DNA of 64,000 nucleotides from Methylorubrum rhodinum (lineage in GTDB: Bacteria > Pseudomonadota > Alphaproteobacteria > Rhizobiales > Beijerinckiaceae): positions 1 to 64,000 of the forward strand of contig NZ_JACHOP010000003.1 in the NCBI RefSeq assembly GCF_014199935.1, given 5' to 3'. Both the position numbers and the translations under genes were made by a program. Shown here in pieces: positions 1 to 8,771 of the stretch (positions are counted from its first letter, which is position 1; each line of letters opens with the position of its first letter). Below the pieces are notes generated by a model that was not told where the DNA came from, ran no database searches, and saw only the letters and a list, made by a program, of their open reading frames with translations.

Positions 1-84
1 CGCGGTGTCGGTGCCGACTGGCGCTTCACCACGAAGGATGCCCGCATCAAGCTCCGCAAACTCTACCCGACAACAGAGCCGTGA
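1..84 (+). CDS. 3' end of a truncated gene, possibly IS630-type transposase
   Basis: Frame 1 is open from the first base and stops at TGA 82-84, giving the last 27 residues of a protein cut by the window edge. The tail contains WRFTTKDARIKLRKLYP, which I associate from memory with the C-terminus of IS630-like DDE transposases. The identification is weak because no catalytic residue is visible. A perfect 8-bp hairpin follows 13 bases after the stop, which supports a real gene end. It could equally be another small conserved protein. Confidence 0.4.
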   Translation, partial: RGVGADWRFTTKDARIKLRKLYPTTEP

Positions 85-97
85 CAGAGCACTAGAC

Positions 98-117
98 GCC
101 TCGGCTCACGCCGAGGC
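98..117 (+). terminator. Hairpin after the truncated gene
   Basis: GCCTCGGC (98-105) and GCCGAGGC (110-117) form a perfect 8-bp stem with a TCAC loop. There is no T-run after it, so intrinsic termination is only possible. Confidence 0.35.
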
Positions 118-198
118 CGCTGCGCGGGGCGCTCTTCGCGCCCGGCCATACGGATGTTCCTGCCTTCACCCTTCGAGCGACTTCGGTCGGCCCATACG

Positions 199-230
199 AA
201 AAAAGGAGCCCGGCCTTGCGGCCGGGCTCC
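199..230 (-). terminator. Intrinsic terminator of ahcY
   Basis: On the minus strand an 11-bp perfect stem (205-215 with 220-230, arm GGAGCCCGGCC) with a 4-nt loop is followed by six T (complement of A199-204). It lies 45 bases after the ahcY stop. Confidence 0.85.
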
Positions 231-274
231 CTGGTTCGTCCCGTCGGAACGCCGATCGCGTCGGCGCCCGCGGC

Positions 275-1681
<1,407 letters not shown>

Positions 1682-1749
1682 GTGATGTCCCTCTGGATTC
1701 GGGGCCCTGGCGGCCCTCTGCGCCGGCAGACCGGCGCGTCGGCCGTCCC

Positions 1750-1780
1750 TGTAGCAGGACCCGTGCTAGCGAGCAATCAA
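1750..1780 (-). promoter_or_regulatory. Candidate ahcY promoter
   Basis: On the minus strand TTGATT (1780-1775) and GCTACA (1755-1750) could act as -35 and -10 with a long 19-bp spacer. The match is weak, but the element lies directly downstream of the 1783-1800 palindrome, so a bound regulator would abut the -35. Confidence 0.35.
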
Positions 1781-1782
1781 GA

Positions 1783-1800
1783 CATAAAGATGTCTTTATG
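1783..1800 (-). promoter_or_regulatory. SahR-like operator upstream of ahcY
   Basis: CATAAAGA (1783-1790) and TCTTTATG (1793-1800) form a perfect 8-bp inverted repeat around TG. SahR, an ArsR-family regulator sensing S-adenosylhomocysteine, is reported to bind such ATAAAGAT-type palindromes before ahcY and metH genes in proteobacteria; I recall the motif only approximately. The site overlaps the TAA stop (1796-1798) of the upstream gene. No sahR gene is in the window. Confidence 0.55.
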
Positions 1801-2959
1801 CGTTTTGCCGCCGCCGGAGGCGCCAGCGCCGGATCGCGTAGTGGATGCGCTCGTCGAGGGGCCAGCGGGCGTCGAAGCCGAGCTTGCCGTAATCGTTGTT
1901 GAAGAAGCCGAGATCGACGATCTCCGGCGGGACCGGCGGCGGCTGCGTCGCGAGCCGGTCGGCGATCTCCCTGATCCAGGCGCGTTCGGGCAGGTCCGTG
2001 CCCTCCGTCGCGGCGAACACCGCCTCGAAGGCCGCGCGGTAGCCGTCGGGGAAGCTCGCGACGAGGGAGGCGAGGGTGCGCCAGTACGGTTGCTCCCAGG
2101 GAAGCGGCTGCGTGTACATGGCCCGCACGTTGTGGAGCTTGGGGCCGTGGAAGTGCAGGATGCGCGCCTCGGACGGATCGCCCCAGTACGGCTTCCAGTT
2201 GTAACGCAGATCGAGCCGGTTCCAGCGACCGGCGTAGAAGTTGTTGTAGGCGTATTGGTCGTTGAGGATCCTGCCGTCGAGGGTGTCGATCTGGTGCTTG
2301 GCCGAGCGCAGGAACTCCGGGAAGCTCCGGCGCATGTTGGCGACGTTCATCACCATTGCGCCGCTGTTGAAGTAGTGCCAACCGTCGGGGCGGAACTCGG
2401 GCGCGCAGGCGATGTAGCGCGGCGGACGCGACGGCAGGGGCACGTCGCGCAGGAACACCACGTCGAAGTCGGTGTAGAGGACGAACGGATCCTCCTCCTC
2501 CAGCATCGGCACTTCGCAGCGCAGCCAATGGCCGAGGTAGCGCGTGTGGTAGCGCCCCGCCGCCTCGCCCGCGCGGATCGTCTCGGCCATCGGCTGGCGC
2601 CCGGGGATGACGGTGACGCCGTGGGCCTCCATCCACTCGGTCAGGTCGTTGCGGAAGCCCGTGGTGATCAGGTGGGGTCGCAGGCGGGTGTTGCGCCGGG
2701 CCGAGAGCACGGCGAGCCGCAGGTTCAGGCCGTGCCCGCTGTCGAGGCGCTGCTGGTTGCTGGCGAAGTACCATTTGAGGCCGCGCGTGTCGTCCCGATC
2801 CGCGGCGCGCGCGGTCAGGCCGGCCGTCCCGATCAAGCGGCGCAACACATGGCGTCTCCCGTTTTTCCCATCGTCCCAGGCCGTCATCACCCAATTCCGG
2901 TGGAATTCAAGCGCCCGTGACGCCTCAAGGCCAAAAGGCGATTCCCCGGAACCGCTCAC
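1796..2959 (-). CDS. Glycosyltransferase, GT-A-like with DxD motif
   Basis: Probable nucleotide-sugar-dependent glycosyltransferase. The segment FVLYTDFDVVFLRDVP contains a DxD-type metal/sugar-nucleotide motif, followed by NSGAMVMNVANMR and LNDQYAYNNFY, features shared with GT8-like and capsular polysaccharide transferases; acceptor and donor cannot be told. Start is uncertain. The GTG at 2959 overlaps the TGA of the upstream acyl-CoA synthetase (GTGA), suggesting translational coupling; ATG at 2887 or a GTG near the LRRLIG segment are alternatives, and residues before LKWYFASNQQR look poorly conserved. Its stop codon lies inside the putative ahcY operator. Confidence 0.7.
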   Translation of the reverse strand: MSGSGESPFGLEASRALEFHRNWVMTAWDDGKNGRRHVLRRLIGTAGLTARAADRDDTRGLKWYFASNQQRLDSGHGLNLRLAVLSARRNTRLRPHLITTGFRNDLTEWMEAHGVTVIPGRQPMAETIRAGEAAGRYHTRYLGHWLRCEVPMLEEEDPFVLYTDFDVVFLRDVPLPSRPPRYIACAPEFRPDGWHYFNSGAMVMNVANMRRSFPEFLRSAKHQIDTLDGRILNDQYAYNNFYAGRWNRLDLRYNWKPYWGDPSEARILHFHGPKLHNVRAMYTQPLPWEQPYWRTLASLVASFPDGYRAAFEAVFAATEGTDLPERAWIREIADRLATQPPPVPPEIVDLGFFNNDYGKLGFDARWPLDERIHYAIRRWRLRRRQNA

Positions 2960-4584
2960 GCCGTCCCGTCACGCAGGGCCCGGCGGATGATCTTGCCCGT
3001 CGTCGTCATCGGCAGGGTTTCGCGAAAATCCAGAGACCGGGGCACCTCGTGGGCCGAGAGATGCCGCTTGGCGAAGGCGAGGATGTCGGCAGCGAGATCG
3101 TCGGAGGGGGTGAACCCTTCGCGCGGCACGACAAAGGCCTTCACGATCTCGGTGCGCAAAGAATCCGGCACGCCGACCGCGGCGGCGAGCGCCACCGCCG
3201 GATGGCGCAGCAGGCAATCCTCGATCTCGGTCGGGCCGATGCGGTAGGCGGCGGACGTGATCAGGTCGTCCTCGCGCCCGACGAAGTGGACGTAGCCGTC
3301 GGCGTCGCGCCGCGCGGTGTCGCCGGTGAGCCACCAGCCGTCCCGGAATTTTTTGGCGGTCGCCTCCGGCTGGTTCCAGTAGCCGAGGAACAGAACCGGG
3401 TCGGGCGCCTTCACGGCGATCTCGCCGGGCTCGTCCACCCCCGCCTCGCTGCCGTCCGCCCGCAGCACCGCGACGCGGTGGCCCGGCACCGGCCGGCCGG
3501 TCGAGCCGGGGCGCGCGACCCCGGCCCGGCGGCAGGCGGCGAGCACGAGGTTGCACTCGGTCTGGCCGTAGGCCTCGCCGATGGTCAGCCTCAGCGCGTC
3601 GCGCGCCCAGGCGAAGGTCTCGGGGCCGAGCGCCTCGCCCGCCGAGGCGATGTTGCGAAGGCCCGAGAGGTCGAAGCGCTCGCGGGGCGCCGCGACCGCG
3701 CGCAGCATCCGCAAAGCCGTCGGCGGCAGGAAGGCGTGGCTCACCCAGAGGTCGGCCATCAGCCGGAAGGCGGCCTCCGGCTCGAACCGGGCGAAGGGAC
3801 GGGCCACGACGGCCATGCCGAGGCGCAGGCTCGGCATCACCACGTTGAGCAGCCCCCCGGCCCAGGCCCAGTCGGACGGCGTCCAGACCGGCCCGTCGGT
3901 GGGGCCGGGGAAGTCGTGCATCATCAGGAAGCCCGGCATGTGGCCGAGCAGCACCCGGTGCCCGTGCAGCGCCCCCTTGGCGAGCCCGGTCGTGCCGGAG
4001 GTGTAGATCATCAGCGCCGGATCGTCGGGCCCCGTGACGCACGTCTCGAACTTTTTTGTTTTTTGTCCCTCGGCCTCGATCTCGGAGAGCGCTTCGGCCC
4101 CGTCCGCGGGGCCGTCGACGCTGACGACGAGGGTGAGATCGGGCAGTGCCTCGCGCAGGGGCGCGAGCTTGGCGAGCCCGGCCGCATCGGTGACGATCGC
4201 CCGCGCGCCGGAATCCGCGAGGCGGTAGCGCAGGGCGTCGGCCCCGAACAGGCCGGCGAGCGGAAGCGCCACCGCGCCGAGCCGGTAGGCGGCGAGATGT
4301 GCCACGACCACGTGGGCCGATTGCGGCAGCAGCACCGCAACCCTGTCCTCCGGCGCGACGCCGCGGGCCGACAGGCCGGCGGCCAGCGCCAGGGAGCGGG
4401 CGCGCAACGCGCCGTGGGTGATCGTCGCCACCGTTCCGTCGAGGGCGACCTCGAGGATCGCCGGGCGCTCCGGCTCGGGGATCGCCCAGCGGTCGCAGAC
4501 ATCGGCGGCGATGTTGTAGCGCTCGGGGATCTCCCAGCGGAAATGGTCGGTCAGTTCGTCGTAGCTGGCGGCCGGCTGCAGCAC
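2956..4584 (-). CDS. AMP-binding acyl-CoA synthetase (acetyl-CoA synthetase-like)
   Basis: Adenylate-forming enzyme that activates a carboxylic acid to acyl-AMP and then acyl-CoA. Motifs seen: P-loop MIYTSGTTGLAKGALHGH, YGQTECN (A5), the WWLTGD and DGYVHFVGREDD hinge region, and C-terminal TTTGKIIRR carrying the adenylation lysine. The GTG start at 4584 is chosen because GAGGA lies 8 bases upstream and the protein then begins where family similarity starts (VLQPAASYDEL); the frame extends further upstream but with low-complexity sequence. 542 aa. Substrate is unknown; it resembles the medium-chain/acetate-type group. It precedes the glycosyltransferase with a 4-base overlap. Confidence 0.85.
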   Translation of the reverse strand: MLQPAASYDELTDHFRWEIPERYNIAADVCDRWAIPEPERPAILEVALDGTVATITHGALRARSLALAAGLSARGVAPEDRVAVLLPQSAHVVVAHLAAYRLGAVALPLAGLFGADALRYRLADSGARAIVTDAAGLAKLAPLREALPDLTLVVSVDGPADGAEALSEIEAEGQKTKKFETCVTGPDDPALMIYTSGTTGLAKGALHGHRVLLGHMPGFLMMHDFPGPTDGPVWTPSDWAWAGGLLNVVMPSLRLGMAVVARPFARFEPEAAFRLMADLWVSHAFLPPTALRMLRAVAAPRERFDLSGLRNIASAGEALGPETFAWARDALRLTIGEAYGQTECNLVLAACRRAGVARPGSTGRPVPGHRVAVLRADGSEAGVDEPGEIAVKAPDPVLFLGYWNQPEATAKKFRDGWWLTGDTARRDADGYVHFVGREDDLITSAAYRIGPTEIEDCLLRHPAVALAAAVGVPDSLRTEIVKAFVVPREGFTPSDDLAADILAFAKRHLSAHEVPRSLDFRETLPMTTTGKIIRRALRDGTA

Positions 4585-4700
4585 GGCATCGTTCCTCGAC
4601 CCTCGCGGGGCTTCCGTGTCGCCGGACCCCGCGTCTCCTCGTCCATGGTGGGCCGGCTTCTCGCCGCGCCCGCCGCCCCGCCGCAACCCGGACCTTCGGC

Positions 4701-5309
4701 TCAATCCCGCTTCGGAAAGCCGCCTTCATGGATGAAGTCGGTGATCGGGCGCCGGGCGCTGGGGCGCTCCTTCTCCCGCTGCTCCTCGGTCAGCTCGGCC
4801 CAGAGCTTCGCGCGGCCGACGGCGTAGGCGGCCTCGATCCGATGGTGCTCGGGCACGTTCAGCACGCCCGGCGCGCGCTCGCGGTCGAACCCGCCCATGC
4901 CGTGGACGTGCCAGCCCAGGCGGTTGGCCTGGAGCGCGAAGGCGAGCGAGGCCGCACCCGCATCGAGCGAGTGGCTGGGGGCGGGCTTGAATTCGTCGCC
5001 GACCTTCATCCGGCTGTTGGAGACGAGGAAGACCAGCGCCCCCGTATCCACCGCCCACTTGCGGTTGCCCGGCGTCAGCAGGTCGAGGAAGACCGGCCAG
5101 TCGGGCGTGTCGCGCAGCGCGTAGAGGAAGCGCCAGGGCTGCGAATTGTAGGAGGAGGGCGACCAGCGCGCCGCCTCGAACATCCGCATCAGCTCGGCCT
5201 CCGGCAACGCCTCCCCGGTGAAGGCGCGGGGCGACCAGCGCTCATGGAAGAGCGGTTCGATCGCGTGCTCAGGCGTGCGGGTGGTCGGGCGCTCGGAATC
5301 GGTCGTCAC
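4701..5309 (-). CDS. Nitroreductase-family protein
   Basis: Member of the FMN-dependent nitroreductase fold, which reduces nitro compounds, quinones or flavins with NAD(P)H. Typical sequence runs from RWSPRAFTGEALPEAEL through MFEAARWSPSSYNSQPWRF (FMN-contacting region) to the C-terminal ITDFIHEGGF. GTG at 5309 is chosen with GGAG 11 bases upstream; residues further upstream are repetitive and unconserved. 202 aa, usual family length. It lies between the TetR gene and the acyl-CoA synthetase, all on the minus strand, so it could share a transcript with either. Confidence 0.85.
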   Translation of the reverse strand: MTTDSERPTTRTPEHAIEPLFHERWSPRAFTGEALPEAELMRMFEAARWSPSSYNSQPWRFLYALRDTPDWPVFLDLLTPGNRKWAVDTGALVFLVSNSRMKVGDEFKPAPSHSLDAGAASLAFALQANRLGWHVHGMGGFDRERAPGVLNVPEHHRIEAAYAVGRAKLWAELTEEQREKERPSARRPITDFIHEGGFPKRD

Positions 5310-5397
5310 GGGGTCGCGGGCTCCTGCCTCGTCGGGCGCCCTGAGGCGCCCTGTGCTTGACGAGGTATGGCACCGCGCGCTGCGCTGCAAAAGAGCG

Positions 5398-5994
5398 CTA
5401 GCCACCCTCCTTCAGCAGGCCGGAGGCGAGACAACGAAACGCTTCGATGGCTTTCGGCAGGACGGCGCGGGGCTCGTCCGCGGCGGCGACCCAGAGGGCG
5501 GCGTCGAGGGCCGCGCCGTTGACGAGCCGGGCGGCGGCCTCGGCATCGACCGGCCGCAGCGTGCCGGCCTCGATCAGAGCCTGGATCGTCTCCGTGGTGG
5601 TGCGCAGGCACGCCGTCTGGCCCGGCCAGCGCGAGGGATCGCCGAGCACCGCCGGCCCGTCGAGCAGCATGATTCGCTGGATCTCGGGCTCCAGCGCCAG
5701 TTCGATATAGGCGACGCATTCCTCCAGGAAGCCCGCCCACGGCGTCGCCGCGCGGCGGCCCGTTTCGCGCGCCTTCTCCACCATCTCGGCGTCGAGCTGT
5801 TCGATCACCGCGTGCAGCAGGCCCTTCTTGTCGCCGAAGTTGTGATAGAGCGCGCCCCGCGTCAGCCCGGCCGCGGCGGTCAGCTCATCCATCGAGGCTT
5901 CCGCAAAACCCTTCTCGGCGAAGGCTTCTCGCGCCGCCCGCAGCAGCTTGGCCCTCGTCTCCTCCATCATCCGCGCGCGCTGCCCGGCCGCCAT
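5398..5994 (-). CDS. TetR/AcrR-family transcriptional regulator
   Basis: DNA-binding repressor with an N-terminal helix-turn-helix (residues about 10-55: TRAKLLRAAREAFAEKGF then LTRGALYHNFGDKKGL) and a variable helical ligand domain to residue 198. ATG at 5994 has GGGAG 6 bases upstream and gives the standard length. It is divergent from the Rid-family gene at 6140. The intergenic region holds two near-identical palindromes that are likely its operators, so it probably represses itself and the divergent gene. The ligand is unknown. Confidence 0.92.
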   Translation of the reverse strand: MAAGQRARMMEETRAKLLRAAREAFAEKGFAEASMDELTAAAGLTRGALYHNFGDKKGLLHAVIEQLDAEMVEKARETGRRAATPWAGFLEECVAYIELALEPEIQRIMLLDGPAVLGDPSRWPGQTACLRTTTETIQALIEAGTLRPVDAEAAARLVNGAALDAALWVAAADEPRAVLPKAIEAFRCLASGLLKEGG

Positions 5995-6036
5995 CGTGGT
6001 CTCCCATCCTTCATAGGCATCGCGTATGTGGATTGA

Positions 6037-6051
6037 CATACGGAGCGTATG
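6037..6051. promoter_or_regulatory. Operator palindrome 1 for the TetR regulator
   Basis: CATACGGAGCGTATG: a 6-bp perfect inverted repeat (CATACG/CGTATG) around three bases. Its centre is 30 bp, about three helical turns, from the second copy. A further CGTATG half-site is at 6023-6028. Confidence 0.7.
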
Positions 6052-6066
6052 CGAACACATCTCTCG

Positions 6067-6081
6067 CATACGGCGCGTATA
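6067..6081. promoter_or_regulatory. Operator palindrome 2 for the TetR regulator
   Basis: CATACGGCGCGTATA: the same inverted repeat as 6037-6051 with one arm mismatch at the end. It lies 58 bases before the Rid-family start, on the same DNA face as copy 1. Confidence 0.7.
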
Positions 6082-6139
6082 TGAACCGTGCCGCGGCGCC
6101 GGGGAAGTGGCTCCGGCGCGGAGCAGAGAGGATGACACC

Positions 6140-6538
6140 ATGGGCAAGCGCGACGCGATCGTCCCGCCCGGCCGGCAGGCGCTCTATGACAAGCACCGCT
6201 ATTCCGCGGCGATCCGCTCCGGCGATCTGCTGTTCGTCTCGGGGCAGGTCGGCAGCCGCGAGGACGGCTCGCCGGAGCCGGACTACGCGGCCCAGGTGCG
6301 GCAGGCCTTCACGCGGCTCGACGCGGTGCTCCGGGAAGCGGGGTGCAGCTTCGACGACGTGGTGGACGTGACCACCTTCCACACCGATCCGGAGGCGCAG
6401 TTCGAGACCATGATGGCGGTGCGCGACACGGTGATCGGTGCCCCGCCCTATCCGAACTGGACCGCGGTCGGGGTGACGTGGCTCGCGGGCTTCGACTTCG
6501 AGATCAAGGTGATCGCCCGCATCCCGCAGGCGGCGTGA
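6140..6538 (+). CDS. Rid-family (YjgF/YER057c/UK114) protein
   Basis: Small trimeric fold whose founder RidA hydrolyses reactive enamine/imine intermediates. The 132-aa protein shows RSGDLLFVSGQVG, the central LREAGCSFDDVVDVTTF and C-terminal PPYPNWTAVGVTWLAGFDFEIKVIA. By eye, the position of the catalytic arginine of RidA (in VARLPK) is occupied by Trp (VTWLAG), which points to a Rid subgroup without imine-hydrolase arginine. ATG at 6140 has a GAGAGGA ribosome site. It is controlled in all likelihood by the divergent TetR protein through the twin palindromes upstream. Confidence 0.88.
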   Translation: MGKRDAIVPPGRQALYDKHRYSAAIRSGDLLFVSGQVGSREDGSPEPDYAAQVRQAFTRLDAVLREAGCSFDDVVDVTTFHTDPEAQFETMMAVRDTVIGAPPYPNWTAVGVTWLAGFDFEIKVIARIPQAA

Positions 6539-6550
6539 GCGGGCAGGCCT

Positions 6551-7330
6551 TCAGCGCCGCGCCACGCCGATCAGGGCGGTCGAGGGCACCGGCAGGACCG
6601 GGCGCCCCTCGGCCATCCGGCGCACCTCGCCGACGACGGCGGCCCGCTCGGCCTCGCTCAGGCGCGCCCAGTCCTGCGACATCCCGAACAGGGCCTCGGG
6701 CTCGTCGAGGGCGGCGACGTCGAGTTCGTAATCGTGGGTGACGACGGTAACCTGCGGATCGCGATAGCCGGCCGCCTTGAGTGCGCGCGCGAAATCATCC
6801 GGATCGCTCAAGGCCAGGACGCCCTCGGGCATCGGCATCGGCTCGATCTCGGGAAACAGCCGGCTCCGCACCTCGCCGAGCAGCAGGAAGGTCGCCGCCC
6901 CACCCCGCTGCCATGTGGCGACGACGCCGACCCCGCCCGCCTTCGTCACCCGCGCCATCTCGGAAAGGCCCTTCCGCCAGTCGGGGAACATGATCACGCC
7001 GAAGATCGAGAAGACCGCGTCGAACGCGCCATCGGGCAGATCGAGCGCCTGCCCGTCCATCACCCGCGCCTCGACGTTGGGCAGCCCGGCCTCCACGATC
7101 CGGGCGACCATGCCGGGCGAGAAGTCGATCGCCAGCACCTGCGCGCCCGTGCGCGCCGCCGCCAGGGCGAGCGCTCCGGTGCCGGCGGCCACGTCGAGGA
7201 CGCGGGTCCCGGGCCCGAGCCCCACGCCGGCCAGCGCGGCCTCGGCGTAGCGCGCGGTGAAGGGGTGGGCGGTCGTCGCGTAGTGCCGGGCGACCGCGTC
7301 CCACCGCTCCGGGTCCTCGTAGCCGCGCAT
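6551..7330 (-). CDS. Class I SAM-dependent methyltransferase (UbiE/COQ5-like)
   Basis: Transfers a methyl group from S-adenosylmethionine to an unknown acceptor. Motif I is VLDVAAGTGALALAAARTGA, followed by the acidic strand VLAIDFSPGM, motif II region DGAFDAVFSIFGVIMFPDW and post-motif MARVTKAGG. ATG at 7330 is favoured because GGAGA lies 7 bases upstream; an in-frame ATG six bases earlier is too close to the ribosome site. 259 aa. It is convergent with the Rid gene and divergent from an Rrf2 regulator, with a 15-bp palindrome in the shared promoter region. Confidence 0.85.
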   Translation of the reverse strand: MRGYEDPERWDAVARHYATTAHPFTARYAEAALAGVGLGPGTRVLDVAAGTGALALAAARTGAQVLAIDFSPGMVARIVEAGLPNVEARVMDGQALDLPDGAFDAVFSIFGVIMFPDWRKGLSEMARVTKAGGVGVVATWQRGGAATFLLLGEVRSRLFPEIEPMPMPEGVLALSDPDDFARALKAAGYRDPQVTVVTHDYELDVAALDEPEALFGMSQDWARLSEAERAAVVGEVRRMAEGRPVLPVPSTALIGVARR

Positions 7331-7356
7331 CGCCATCTCTCCCACATCATGTAACT

Positions 7357-7371
7357 TCACGAGTATCGTGA
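7357..7371. promoter_or_regulatory. Palindromic operator between methyltransferase and Rrf2 gene
   Basis: TCACGAGTATCGTGA: a perfect 6-bp inverted repeat (TCACGA/TCGTGA) around GTA, 27 bases before the methyltransferase ATG and 47 bases before the Rrf2 GTG. It is probably bound by the Rrf2-family regulator to control both genes. Confidence 0.6.
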
Positions 7372-7417
7372 GTCGATGCGCTTGCCAATCCCGGCTCGCA
7401 TGCGAAGGATCGCGATC

Positions 7418-7864
7418 GTGCGAAGCGACAGCCGCCTTTCCCGGATGCTCCACGTGCTGCTCCACATGGCGCGGCACGATCGGCCGATGACGTCCGAGGC
7501 GATCGGGTCGATGCTCGGCACCAACCCCGTGGTGGTCCGCCGCACGATGGCGGGCCTGCGCGAGGCGGGCTACGTGCGCTCCGACAAGGGCCATGGCGGC
7601 GGCTGGGCCATCGCCGCCGACCTCGACACGGTGTCGCTCCTCGACATCCACCGGGCGGTGGGCGGTCCGCGTCTCTTCGCGATCGGCAACGACCGCCCGA
7701 ACCCCGATTGCGCGGTCGAGAAGGTCGTCAACGCGGCGATCGAGGACGCGCTCGGCGAGGCCGAGGCGCTACTCGTCGCCCGGCTCGGCCGGATCAGCCT
7801 TGCCGAACTCGCCCGGAGCTTCGACGCGCATGTCGCCGGTTCGGGCGGCTGCGGCGGACCGTGA
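7418..7864 (+). CDS. Rrf2-family transcriptional regulator
   Basis: Winged-helix regulator of the Rrf2/YwnA type. The start RSDSRLSRMLHVLLHMARHDRPMTSEAIGSMLGTNPVVVRRTMAGL is the family helix-turn-helix, followed by the wing DKGHGGGWAIA. Only one cysteine (PDCAVEKV) lies where iron-sulphur members have three, so it should not hold the IscR/NsrR-type cluster and may sense thiol chemistry or a ligand directly. GTG at 7418 is chosen: GAAGGA sits 8 bases upstream and the protein then starts at the conserved position; ATGs at 7376 and 7400 lack ribosome sites. Divergent from the methyltransferase. Confidence 0.88.
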   Translation: MRSDSRLSRMLHVLLHMARHDRPMTSEAIGSMLGTNPVVVRRTMAGLREAGYVRSDKGHGGGWAIAADLDTVSLLDIHRAVGGPRLFAIGNDRPNPDCAVEKVVNAAIEDALGEAEALLVARLGRISLAELARSFDAHVAGSGGCGGP

Positions 7865-7896
7865 TAGACAGGGACCGACACGCCCCGGAGACCTCC

Positions 7897-8688
7897 ATGG
7901 CCGACCCTGCCGAACCCAGCCTTCTGCTGCGCGAGGACCGCGACGGCGTCGCGACGCTGACGCTGAACCGGCCTTCTGCCCGCAACGCCCTGTCCTTCGC
8001 CCTGCTGGAGGCCCTGCGCGACGCCTTCGCGGCTCTGGCCGAAGACGAATCCGTGCGCGCCGTGGTGCTGGCCGCGGCGGGGCCGGTCTTCTGTGCCGGC
8101 CACGACCTCAAGGAGATGACCTGCTACCGGGCCGAGCCCGACCGGGGCGCACAACAGTTCGAACAACTGTTCGGGCTGTGCTCGGCGGTGATGATGGCGA
8201 TCCCCGCCCTGCCCCAGCCGGTGATCGCGGCGGTGGAGGGCGTGGCGACCGCCGCGGGCTGCCAGCTCGTCGCCTCGTGCGATCTCGCGGTGGCGGGGGC
8301 GGAGGCGCGCTTCGCCACGCCCGGCGTCCAGATCGGCCTGTTCTGCTCGACCCCGATGGTGGCGCTCTCGCGCAACCTGTCGCGCAAGGCGGCGATGCGG
8401 ATGCTGCTCACCGCCGACAGGGTCGGGGCGGAGGAAGCCCGCACGCTGGGCCTCGTCAGCGACGTGGCGCAGGCCGGCGGGGCGCTCGCCCACGCGCAGG
8501 ATCTCGCGCGAAAAATCGCGGCGCGCAGCGCCTACACGGTGCGGGTGGGCAAGCGCGCCTTCTACGAGCAGATCGAGATGCCGCTGGCCGACGCCTACGC
8601 CCATGCCGGCCGGGTGATGGCGCAGAACATGCTGGCGCGGTCGGCTGAGGACGGCATCGGCGCCTTCCTGAACCGGAAGGGACGCTGA
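7897..8688 (+). CDS. Enoyl-CoA hydratase/isomerase family protein
   Basis: Crotonase-fold protein. The oxyanion-hole segments are FCAGHDLKEM (about residues 68-77) and AVEGVATAAGCQLVASCDLAVA; GHDLKEM resembles the ECHDC3-like subgroup rather than classic FadB. 263 aa, full length. ATG at 7897 has GGAG 6 bases upstream. It lies 32 bases after the Rrf2 gene on the same strand and may be cotranscribed. The substrate cannot be assigned; hydration, isomerisation or hydrolysis of an acyl-CoA are all possible in this fold. Confidence 0.88.
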   Translation: MADPAEPSLLLREDRDGVATLTLNRPSARNALSFALLEALRDAFAALAEDESVRAVVLAAAGPVFCAGHDLKEMTCYRAEPDRGAQQFEQLFGLCSAVMMAIPALPQPVIAAVEGVATAAGCQLVASCDLAVAGAEARFATPGVQIGLFCSTPMVALSRNLSRKAAMRMLLTADRVGAEEARTLGLVSDVAQAGGALAHAQDLARKIAARSAYTVRVGKRAFYEQIEMPLADAYAHAGRVMAQNMLARSAEDGIGAFLNRKGR

Positions 8689-8771
8689 CGGGAGGCGAAC
8701 CGATCGGCGATCCGCGCATTGCCTGCCCGGTGCCTCGAAGCGGACAGAAGGCGCGCGAGAACGGTCATCCC

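Noticed and set aside
1682..1780. A SAH or SAM riboswitch before ahcY
   Set aside because: The leader is short and I see no pseudoknot-type complementarity; the palindrome at 1783 explains regulation better.
7418..7864. Iron-sulphur cluster in the Rrf2 regulator
   Set aside because: Only one cysteine is in the region where three are required.
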